Below are positions 55,556 to 64,000 of a DNA stretch of 64,000 nucleotides, in pieces. Each line of letters begins with the position of its first letter. Position 1 is the first letter of the stretch. The stretch spans positions 434,001 to 498,000 of the forward strand of contig BCIM01000011.1 of assembly GCA_039545315.1 (NCBI GenBank), in the 5' to 3' direction. The position numbers and the translations under genes are program-made. The stretch comes from Kondoa malvinella. Lineage: Eukaryota > Basidiomycota > Agaricostilbomycetes > Agaricostilbales > Kondoaceae. Below the pieces are notes generated by a model, which saw nothing but the letters and a program-made list of their open reading frames with translations, had not been told where the DNA came from and did no database searches.

Positions 55556-56718
55556 ATGTCTGCGTCAGAGGGACCAACACGCTGGCCGTTATCCTCAAGC
55601 ATTACTCAAGCCTTTCTCTCTCTTCCGTCTCGCGACCTAAAAGTGCATTATCTGTCGACTTCTCCTTCTCAGAATGGCAGGAAGCTTCCATTGATTCTCT
55701 GTTTGCATGGTTTCCCCGAATTGAGCTATAGCTGGCGTAAGATCATGCTTCCTCTGGCCGAACTAGGCTACCGAGTTATCGCGACGGACCAGCGAGGTTA
55801 CGGCCAGACGACTGGAGGCTCTAATACATACATTTCGGATCAAGCTGTGAAAGAAGAATACAACATGGTCAATGTTGCTGCAGACGTTCAGGCGTTTGTG
55901 ACCGAGCTCGGCTATTCTGAAGTAATTTGTCATTGTTCGCCCTTTGCTTGCTGCTCACTGAATATTAGATCCATCTTCTGATCGGACACGACTTTGGCTC
56001 ACGTCTCGCTGGCTTTGTCGCCAGTGCTTACCCTGATCTGGTAAAGAGGTTGATCACTTCGTCTTCGCCTTATGCTGGTCCGTCATCTGCTTCCTCTACG
56101 CCCTTTGCGGATTTGGATCTGCACAAAGACCTGGCTCAGCTAGATACTCCTCGAAAACACTATCAGATGTACTATGCCACTGAACCTGCCAATGGCGATA
56201 TGATGGCATCGGATCTAAAGACCTTCTTCATCCAATACCTATATGGCAAATCAGCCAATAACCGCTCTAACGTCATTTCGACTCTTCCCTCGTCCACCGC
56301 CTCATCATATGCGCTTTTACCACACTACTATGTCATGCCTCTACAATCAACAATGCCAGAATCAGTCTCTTCCTACTCATCAACTATTGACTGCATTCCA
56401 TGGTTGACGGAGGAAGAACTAGAAGTTTACGTATCTACATACCAACGCACCACTTTTCAAGGCGGTCTGAATTACTACCGAGCCGGATGCCTAGGTGGGG
56501 ATAATGGGAAACTACCATATCAGAAAATCACTTGTCCTTGGCATTTCCTGGCACCGAAAAGCGATTGGGGACCTAGGCAAATACCTGGGCAGTGGGAAGC
56601 TCAGCTAGAATATGGGTGTAGGAAGGTGGTTGAAATTGATGGGGCGGGTCATTGGGTGCTGCAGGAGCATCCGGACATGGTGGTCACGGCTGTGAGGGAG
56701 ATATTGGAAGAGCGGTAG
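55556..56718 (+). CDS. Alpha/beta hydrolase, epoxide-hydrolase type
   Basis: Start ATG 55556 (MSASEGPTRWPLSSSI). The fold markers are LILCLHGFPELSYSW (oxyanion HGFP motif, about 55685) and IATDQRGYGQTTGG (about 55776). After an intron (about 55921-55969) comes HLLIGHDFGSRLAGFVASAY, in which the nucleophile is Asp (GHDFGS), as in epoxide hydrolases and haloacetate dehalogenases rather than serine esterases. A cap region with two conserved-type Tyr-rich stretches follows (YQMYYATEP, LNYYRAGCL). The catalytic His is in DGAGHWVLQEHPDMV (about 56640). Stop at 56718. No signal peptide, so probably cytosolic. Substrate unknown; dehalogenase activity is an alternative. Starts 84 bp from the divergent Tim21 start. 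Confidence 0.88.
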
Positions 56719-57245
56719 TGAGCAAACCGGCGGATTTGAGTGTGAGCCTAAAGAAGGCGCTTGAGCGCAGGAGGCGTTTCGAAGTGTGAAGGCTAGGTAC
56801 ATCTCTGTGAGTTCTATGGAAAGTTGACTATCCAAAGCTGACTCTGTCTGCAGATCTGGAGGTCTATCGAAATCAATATGTGAAGACGTTGATCGTCATT
56901 AACAGATTGGGTGAGTAGATCCCTTGTTGGTAGTACAAAGCTCACAAAGATATGCTAGGTGGATGCCATAGCAAGGCGGCTTGGCTCAAGTTAGCAATTC
57001 GTCATCGTCTGAGATCCTCTCGTCTGAGGTGGGCTTGTCTCGAGCCCACATACCAATTGGGTCAAATGTAGTGCAGGCGCGAAAGGACCATCCAGGTCAG
57101 ACGCCTGCCGGGCACCATAGCCAGAGAAATATAGAAAGCTAGTTGTAATGTACAGAAGAAGGACCCAAATGGACATGAGTCTGTTGCCATTGACTTGAAA
57201 CTGTCAACACCGTCATATACCAACAACCAAGCAACGTAGAGCAAT
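56719..57245. other. Intergenic with a possible unassigned short gene
   Basis: Two blocks could be coding on +: about 56854-56910 (DLEVYRNQYVKTLIVINRL) and, after a 48-nt intron-like gap with GTGAGT donor, about 56960-57070 (GGCHSKAAWLKLAIRHRLRS), ending at a TAG near 57070. No start codon or family could be established. The rest should be the 3' UTR of the hydrolase and the DRG2 promoter. Confidence 0.3.
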
Positions 57246-59326
57246 ATGGGAGTCGTAGAAAAGGTCAGGAGCAGGTCTACACGTCTGTTGATTCGAGCTG
57301 ACAGCCTGACGGTTACAGATATCGGAAATCGTCAGTTCATGAAAGTTGAATGCAAGAAGCAATTCTAACTGCAGAGATGAACACAGGAGGAGGAGATGGT
57401 ATGCTCTACAGACCCGGATAGGGTCTTTACTGATGCTAGACATGCAGCGGAGGACGCAAAAGGTCAGACAACGGCTCTTGTAGCAAGTCGAACAGAGATT
57501 GATTCCACTGGATGTAGAATAAGGCCACAGAGTGAGTCTGTAAGGCTCTGATGGACTTCTGAAGCTCATGATTCCGAACTAGGTACCATCTGTACGTCTA
57601 CGGTCGCAATGGAGCTGTGCTTGACCTCATGCATGCGCGATCAGGGGTCTGCTCAAGGCAAAGCTAGCCAAGTATAGGGCTCAGCTGCTCGAGCCTACCA
57701 AGAAAGGTCCTGCTGGAGAAGGTCAGCTTGTTTGACTCATCGCTTGAGCTGTTTTCATCACTGCATATTGAACAGGTTTCGATGTAATGAAGGTTAGGCA
57801 AAGCATGTTTGGACACCATAAGAGCTGATATTCCTGTAGAGTGGAGATGCGCGTGTCTGCTTACTAGGTAGGTCCGCTTTCATCCAGTGGGTGCACTTCC
57901 TGAGCTAGGTGAATCAGGTTTTCCGTCAACTGGCAAATCTACATTACTATCAAAGACAACTAAAACAGAGTCGACAGTAGCAGCCTATGAATATGTATGC
58001 AGACTGTGACCCCCACTTGCCGAGACTGACGTTGTGCTCAGACAACCCTCACCGCTATCCCGGGTGTACTACACCTGAACGGCACTCGATGCCAGCTACT
58101 GGATTTACCTGGTATTCTGGAGGGCGCAAGTCAAGGTCGTGGCAGAGGTCGTCAAGTAGTAGCAGTAGTCAAGACGGCAGATTTAATTCTCGTAAGTTTG
58201 CCGTGTCGCTTCGGTGGTTGTCTGACTAAACTTGCGCAGATGATGCTGGATCCGACGAAAGCTACAGAGCAAAAGAAGATTCTAGAAGGAGAGTTGGAAG
58301 CTGTTGGCGTGCGGATAAATCAGTCAAGACCAGATCTGGTATTCAAGCAGAAGACAGGCGGTACGTCTGCGCCCACTTAGCACGTTCTCTGAGCCGCTCA
58401 TGTCTAAGCTTTGTGACTGTTTTCAGGAGGTGTCACCATCAACGCGACAGTGCCATGTACGTTATGGTACCATGCCGCGAGAACGCAACTGATGAATGGC
58501 CATCTTCTCGCAGTGACAAAGATAGACGAGCGCACAATACGATCAATATTACAGCAGTACAAGATTCACAGTGAGTCAGAAGCCGGCACTTCCGCTGTTC
58601 AACAATGAAATGCATTCCAGATTGCGATGTCATGATTAGAGAAGATATATCAGTAGACCAGTTCTTGGATGTGCTGATAGGCAACCGAAAATACATCAGT
58701 AAGTCGTTGTCTTTCAAGTTCTCAGGCTTATTCACACTTTGGCAGAACTCATCTATGTATACAATAAGAGTATGTGCTAGCTATTTGTGCTTCTTACGTA
58801 CTAAGATGCAAGCGAAGTCGATGCGATTTCTGTGTGCTTCTTAGCCAGACACATGCGCTCTCGCTGACTCTGGTGAACAGATGGAATTGGTCGACAAGCT
58901 TGCGCGAGAACCGAATACGGTCGTCATGTCTTGCTCGTTGGATCTGAATATCGAAGGAGAAGGCGGTCTATTGGACAGAATATGGCAAGAGCTTGGCCTG
59001 ATACGCGTGTATACAAAGAAGAGAGCTAGGAGGTGAGTGGATAGACGGATGGCAAGGGCTATACTGATTTTCGCATAGGCCAGAGATGGACGATCCGGTT
59101 GTCATCAGAGCAGGCGGAACAATTGAAGACGTTGCGCATGCTGTGCACAGATCGCTAGTTTCGCATTTCGCATCTGCTTTGGTATGGGGGCAGTCGAGTA
59201 AGCCTGACTTTTTTCACTCGAAAGCTGCTAACAATGTCGATAGGCAAGTTCAATCCTGAACCTATGAAGGTTGGCCTCGCGCACAAGGTCCGCGATCTCG
59301 ATGTTGTGACTATTTTGACAAAGTAG
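57246..59326 (+). CDS. RBG2: DRG2/Rbg2 developmentally regulated GTP-binding protein, split into 20 exons
   Basis: A ribosome-associated TRAFAC GTPase acting in translation. By hand the coding sequence resolves into 20 exons: 57246-57263, 57319-57330, 57387-57398, 57448-57462, 57518-57531, 57583-57591, 57645-57721, 57776-57792, 57840-57867, 57918-57994, 58042-58191, 58240-58360, 58427-58456, 58514-58570, 58621-58698, 58746-58769, 58818-58831, 58881-59032, 59079-59197, 59244-59326. They total 1107 nt, 368 residues, close to the 364 of human DRG2 as I recall it. N-terminus: MGVVEKISEIEEEMRRTQK, then [21 protein letters not shown]1 is GFPSTGKST, the effector stretch YEYTTLT, G3 LDLPGI, G4 NKID, and the TGS-like end has [14 protein letters not shown]. 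All introns are 46-67 nt with GT-AG ends. Confidence 0.92.
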
Positions 59327-59483
59327 AACAATGCATGCCACATGCTTCTAATTCCGTTGCCACGAATTCCCTTGTTGTTTCGCAAGCAGCACAGCAACAG
59401 CAGTAGAGCATTGCCGTTGTACCATGCATGAGTCTGAGCAGCATAGTCTGAACATTCGTATCTATCTAACATGTACATCATCC

Positions 59484-62400
59484 TTAGATCGTATATCTGC
59501 CCGTTGCCCCTTGTTGTCGTTGCTCTGCTTGTGCCAGACTGAGCGTAGCATCGAATAAGATTCGCTTGATAGATTGGATGGCCATTTTGACCTATCAGCA
59601 GAATCATGAGCAAATTGAGAACTAACTATCACGATGCGGCTCACCCTGGCTTCGTCATTCGACTCGATGAGCAAATGCAACTTGGGTGGGTCGTCGTAGT
59701 CAGGCTCTTTGCCCTTGTCGTAAAAGATACCCTTGTTTGTGATGGAAGCGCCAGTCTCTTCCGTAAGAATCGACATTGTCTCTTTGTTCGTGACCTTCCA
59801 TCTCGCTTTCTGTGAGCACAGAACCAATGTGAGTATCAGCATGCATAAATGAGAAGAGGTAGCAGGACTCTCACCTGAGGGAAGTCGTTGATCGGAACAA
59901 TAGCATGGTAATCAGCTCCTGCAGCTTCGCCGCGATCATCATGCATGCTGTGCTCCATTCGCTTGTTGCGCAAGCTGACATTAAGGGAGGCAGCCACCAA
60001 TTTGGCCCTTTCCATAGGATTGAGATCCCTGTCACCGACATTAGCTTGAATATGGCAAGCTGAAAAGAAGACCTACTTGGAATTGGCCAGTGCTTTGGCA
60101 GCCTGAGCTGGGTCCATGGTCGGAGCAGCAGTCAAACCTCGTCTACTTGTGTCCGGCGCAGGTCCACGTCGAACTTCAACAGCAATATCGGGTACGTTCG
60201 CAGACGCAGAAGGCTCTTCAGAATCGTCTTCCTCTTTCTTGACTTCATCCTCGCCGTACGTCGCTCTCTCAGCTTGTCGAGTTGCTTCACGCTCTTGGTC
60301 GAAGCGATCTAAACCTTTGCCTCCGAAGCCAGAGCCGGCGACCGAAGCTTTGCCTGATTTGACCTTTTCGAGGAAGCCTAGAGCCCAAGTCAGCATGAAT
60401 TTCCTGACTTGGGGTAGAGACACACTGTCTGACATGGCTTTGAGCTCTGGTGGAGGAGTTGCACCACTGGCCGTCATCGCACGATGGAGATCAACAGCAT
60501 ACTTGTCTTGCTCGGGAGTAATAAAGGTGATGCAAGTGCCTTTGTTTCCAGCGCGACCAGTCCGACCAGCACGGTGTACATAGTCTTCCAAGTGGTTAGG
60601 AGCGTCATAATTGATGACCAGCTTCAGTTGCTTGACATCCAGACCACGCGCAGCGACTGAAGTGGCAATGACAATAGGAAGCACACCAGATTTGAAATCG
60701 GTAAGCACTTGATCACGATCGACCTGCTCTTTCCCTCCGTGCAGAGATTGGCACGAGTAATGATTCTTCATGAGCTCTTGGAACAGCGTGTCGGCACTTT
60801 CTTGTCGATCCACAAAGATCAAGATCAAAGCCTCTGGATCATCGTTGGAATAGCGACCCAGAATCTCAAGCAGGCGATTGAACTTGGTTTCTTCTTCCCG
60901 GACTTCGACAATCTGCTCAATCTCGGCAGCAACAACAGATCGACCTCCGACAGTGATCTCCAGAGGTTTCTTCAAGACCTTTCGAGCAAGACCTTCCATC
61001 TGTTTTGGAAAAGTTGCAGAGAAGAGCACAGTCTGGCGATCAGGACGAATCTGGTTGATAATCTTGGTGACCTAAAAGTACAAAACACCTTTGCAGCATG
61101 ATCAAGCACACGATAGGACGAAAGACTGACCTGCGGCTCAAAACCCATATCAAACATTCTATCCGCTTCATCCAAGACCAAGTAAGTGATTCGCTTCATG
61201 CTGATAATCTTGCCAGAGTTGGTAGTGAGCAATTCAATCATTCTTCCAGGCGTGCAGACGACAATCTCGACACCGCGCTTGAGTTCCGCTATATTGTCTT
61301 TCAAAGGCGAGCCACCGTATAAGCAAGACGCTCGTAGGTTTAGGGCCTTTAGGAAAGGTTTGCATTCTTTAAAGATTTGCGTTGCCAGTTCTCGCGTGGG
61401 CGTCATGATCATTGCTATTGGACCTTCGAGCGATTCAAGTGGGCGCTGATCTTTGATATGTCGGAAGAGAGGGAGCAGGAAAGCGATCGTTTTGCCTGAA
61501 CCAGTCTTGGCTACTCCGATGACATCTCTGCCTGACATGATGGCTGGAATAGCTTGTGTTTGGATTGAAGTAGGTGCGGCATAGTTGAGCTTCCTGATTT
61601 GATCCAGGCTATACAATGTACATCAGACAAAGCACATCTCAGCATAAATCGAGCTCACCAAACAGCAGGCAGACCACAGTAACTCCATTTGGTAATAGGT
61701 TTCGGGCAATCAACACCTCGAATCTTGATGCCATCCAATTGTAAGCGCAAATTACTGGCATCTTCATCCGTCATAGCTTGGACCTCTGGAGGTGGGTTGT
61801 AGAAGGATTTACGGAATGGTTCGTAGTCGACCTTTGAGTGATCTACATTGACAACGTCCTTCTTCTTGAGCTTCTTGTTTGCCAGACTATATCGCCGAGT
61901 CAGCATACAGTATTGCGAAAGATAATAGCACGCACGCCATGATATCAGCTGCATCCAGACCAATCTTGTTAAAGTCGTCATCGGCAGAAGGTTTCTGAGT
62001 TTCCTCATCGCCATCTTCAACGACACCATCTACATCCATAGCAGACAATTTGATGCCTCTCTTCATCCCGATCTTGGTCTGATCTTCTGCATCGACTTTC
62101 TTGACTTCTTCCGAAACGGTCGACATGAATGCATCGAGCGGATCCAGCTCCTCATCTTCTTCCATAGCACCTGGATCAGGTTTGACCTCTTCTTCTTTCA
62201 CTGCAACCTTCTTTTTCGCTACTGGCGCTTCTTCCATCTCCACATCAGCACTTTCTTCCTTCTTGACTTCCTTTTCTACTTCTTCCACTGGCTCAGCTTC
62301 TCCATTCACCTGCGCATCATTCCTTTTACTCTCTTTCAACAAAGCTTTCTCCCTAGCCAATTCCGCACGAGCTTTCTCATCCATTCCACCCGAATCATCA

Positions 62401-63234
62401 TCATCGTCCCCTAGATCATCTTCCTCCTCTTCCTCATGCACAGCACCATTGACCTCAGGGGCTTCAATAGCTTCAGGTTTGAACATTGTGGTAGCCTTTT
62501 CGGAATCATCTTCGTCTTCCATGAGAGAAGCGGCGTTGGCCCGTTTTGGTTTGCTCGTGGAAGGTGTAGGTAAAGCTTTGTTGGCTATCGGTAGACCTAG
62601 ACGAGCAGATACACCTGCTGGTTTGGCTATGGCTACATTAACGTATTAGCATCCGACGTGAAGCGCACGTTAGGGAGAGAGACATGCCTTTCTTTGCAGG
62701 AGCTGGACTAGTTTGTTTGGATCCGTTAGCAGTAATAGCAGGTGAAGCAGCAGCAGCTTTCTCGGCTGCCTTTTTCGCTTTGTCTGCTTTCCAAGCTTCG
62801 AGACGTTCTCGTTTTTGCCTCTTCTTGAAATCATCTTCAGATTCACCTGCTTTTTGACCTGATGCTACACTTGGTGCAGGCACAGGTGATGCGGCTTTAG
62901 GCGGTACACGAGCTGCTGAGGGAGGAGGAGGAGTTGCAGCTTTTGACGGAATATGTTTTGACGGAGGTAGTGTTGTTGCTGCCTCGGGTGAATGGCGACG
63001 TCGTCTTGATGAATCTGATGGTTCATCCCTTCTCCTAGCAGATCTATCATCGTCCCTTCGCTCGTCTCGCCTTGAAGGTCGAACATCCCGCTCTCTGTCC
63101 CTATGACTGTCTCGACTGCTGCGTTCGTAACCTCCTCTGTCATCACGATAGCCACGCTGAGGACTCGTACGCCTTCTCTTGCTGGATCCAGATTCGTATT
63201 CGTCCCTAGCCGCAGGACTTCGACTTCGCGCCAT
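59484..63234 (-). CDS. PRP5: Pre-mRNA splicing DEAD-box ATPase Prp5 (DDX46)
   Basis: Prp5 remodels U2 snRNP and proofreads the branch site during prespliceosome assembly. Start at 63234 ([16 protein letters not shown]). The N-terminus is RS/RD-rich, followed by [20 protein letters not shown], acidic Glu/Asp runs, the conserved [19 protein letters not shown] segment (about 62150-62095) and [17 protein letters not shown]. Helicase motifs: Q motif region ([18 protein letters not shown]), AKTGSGKT (I), PTREL (Ia), [17 protein letters not shown] (II), [10 protein letters not shown] (III), [11 protein letters not shown] (IV), [14 protein letters not shown] (V) and [10 protein letters not shown] (VI). 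The C-terminal extension includes [17 protein letters not shown] and a KH-like [16 protein letters not shown] region, ending [10 protein letters not shown] at 59484. Length and layout are normal for fungal Prp5. Confidence 0.95.
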
Positions 63235-63255
63235 GGTTGCTCTCCAACCAAAACT

Positions 63256-63993
63256 ATGTCGAGCATTTCCAGATTCACAGCTTGCGCCTTCCGACCTGCT
63301 TTCAGAGCACCTGTAGTAGCAGCGCCTAGGCAATTCTTGCAAACTTCTACTCTGATCGCTGCACGCAGATCATTTCACACGCCAGCTCTTCGATATGCAT
63401 CAACGTCTCGCTTAGGACTAGGCTTGGGTCTGGCTGGGTTAGCTACTACTGGTCTGTTATGGGAGAAACAAGCTATCAAGTGCGATGTCGTCGAAGAGGA
63501 ACTCCCCGAAAGTGGTCTCAACATTCAGAACTTGGGATTTGGCACGGCAGCTGGAATTTGCAGCGGGGTGTTTGTCGCTAAAGGCTTGAAGGCCGTTGCC
63601 TTCTTGTTGGGTGGTCTCTTTATCGTCTTGCAGGTTAGTGTCTCGGAATGATGACATGCCGTTTTCGCTGACTTTCACTGCGTAGTATCTATCTTCGCAA
63701 TCTCTCGCAAAGACCAATTGGAGGTGTAGGTTCAGTGTTTGTATCATCTGTACATTGCTCATTGTGATTAGCCATCGAATCCAAATATGATTCCTTGATC
63801 GATAAAGCAGCTGGAGCTCCATCAGTTAGCACAATCTCCAACAGAACAGGAAGAATTTTTTCTCGCTTCAGTATGTCCTCAGTCGGTGCTTTAGGAATGG
63901 GCTCATGTGCTTGTAGCCGACTTTTTGATGGCTGATTTCCCACCAAGAGCAACTTTCATGGCTGGTTTCATTCTCGGTCTGAGGTTGGGTTAA
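63256..63993 (+). CDS. FUN14-domain mitochondrial membrane protein
   Basis: FUN14/FUNDC-like proteins are mitochondrial outer-membrane proteins; animal FUNDC1 is a mitophagy receptor, but the role of fungal members is less clear. ATG 63256 begins MSSISRFTACAFRPAFR, an Arg/Ser/Ala-rich N-terminus. A membrane segment (LGLGLGLAGLATTGLLW) precedes LNIQNLGFGTAAGICSGVFV and AKGLKAVAFLLGGLFIVLQ, the FUN14 core. Introns: about 63634-63685 (joined LQ-YLSSQSLAKTNWRS), about 63726-63769 (IESKYDSLIDKAAGAPS) and about 63872-63918 (FTDFLMADFPPRATFMAGFI), ending GLRLG at 63993. The gene is complete within the window. Its start codon is 21 bp from the divergent Prp5 start. Confidence 0.85.
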
Positions 63994-64000
63994 GAGGTCA

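Noticed and set aside
58740..58890. Reading the DRG2 G4 motif as a natural NKME variant
   Set aside because: The 111-nt gap is twice the usual intron size and contains a 14-nt exon with good splice sites that restores NKID and the family spacing.
60116..60583. 155-residue plus-strand frame
   Set aside because: Antisense to Prp5 helicase domain coding sequence.
62101..62649. 182-residue plus-strand Ser-rich frame
   Set aside because: Mirror of the acidic Glu/Asp runs in the PRP5 N-terminal region; poly-Ser antisense frames are expected there.

Overview
This is nuclear DNA of a gene-dense fungus, most likely a basidiomycete and perhaps a yeast-like one. Intergenic gaps are short. Almost every gene is broken by many introns of about 45-60 nt with GT(A/G)NG donors and (C/T)AG acceptors. 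The gene set fits basidiomycetes: a Cas1-type polysaccharide O-acetyltransferase, a cytochrome b5-fused delta-8 sphingolipid desaturase, and an AP-1/Pap1-like bZIP factor. GC content looks near 50%. I saw no rRNA, tRNA, CRISPR array, transposon or virus-derived gene. I cannot name the species.

Layout. 1-9 kb: 3' end of NOT1 (+), eIF5 (+), a Ups1/PRELI lipid-transfer protein (-), two small uncertain plus-strand genes, and an unrecognised multi-exon gene (-). 9-19 kb: mitochondrial proline dehydrogenase (+), an NFKBIL1-like J-type protein (-), mitochondrial glutamyl-tRNA synthetase (+), chitin synthase export chaperone Chs7 (-), an MTC1-like protein (+). 19-33.6 kb: a Ksp1/Ran1-type kinase (+), a serine-rich conserved protein (-), an AP-1-like bZIP factor (-), Cas1p (-), a GPI-type aspartic protease (-). 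33.6-43.8 kb: adenylosuccinate synthetase (+), hexokinase (-), delta-8 sphingolipid desaturase (-), a DUF202 membrane protein (+), an unrecognised many-exon gene (+). 43.9-64 kb: NKAP (-), mitochondrial FAD/folate carrier (+), proteasome activator Blm10/PA200 (+), Tim21 (-), an epoxide-hydrolase-like enzyme (+), DRG2/Rbg2 GTPase (+), the splicing helicase Prp5 (-), a FUN14 protein (+).

These are unlinked housekeeping functions (mRNA turnover, translation, mitochondrial import, lipid and cell-wall metabolism, splicing, proteasome). I see no biosynthetic cluster, and neighbours are not obviously functionally related.

The most striking signal is gene architecture. The DRG2 gene resolves into 20 exons within about 2.1 kb, with six exons of 9-15 nt. 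One 14-nt exon carries the aspartate of the G4 (NKxD) motif. The adenylosuccinate synthetase gene has a 12-nt exon that encodes exactly the catalytic W-G-D-E. The aspartic protease has a terminal intron whose removal decides whether a GPI-type tail is made. Several divergent gene pairs have start codons only 21-100 bp apart. All exon models were worked out by hand from reading frames, splice consensus and remembered family alignments. No alignment or RNA evidence was available.
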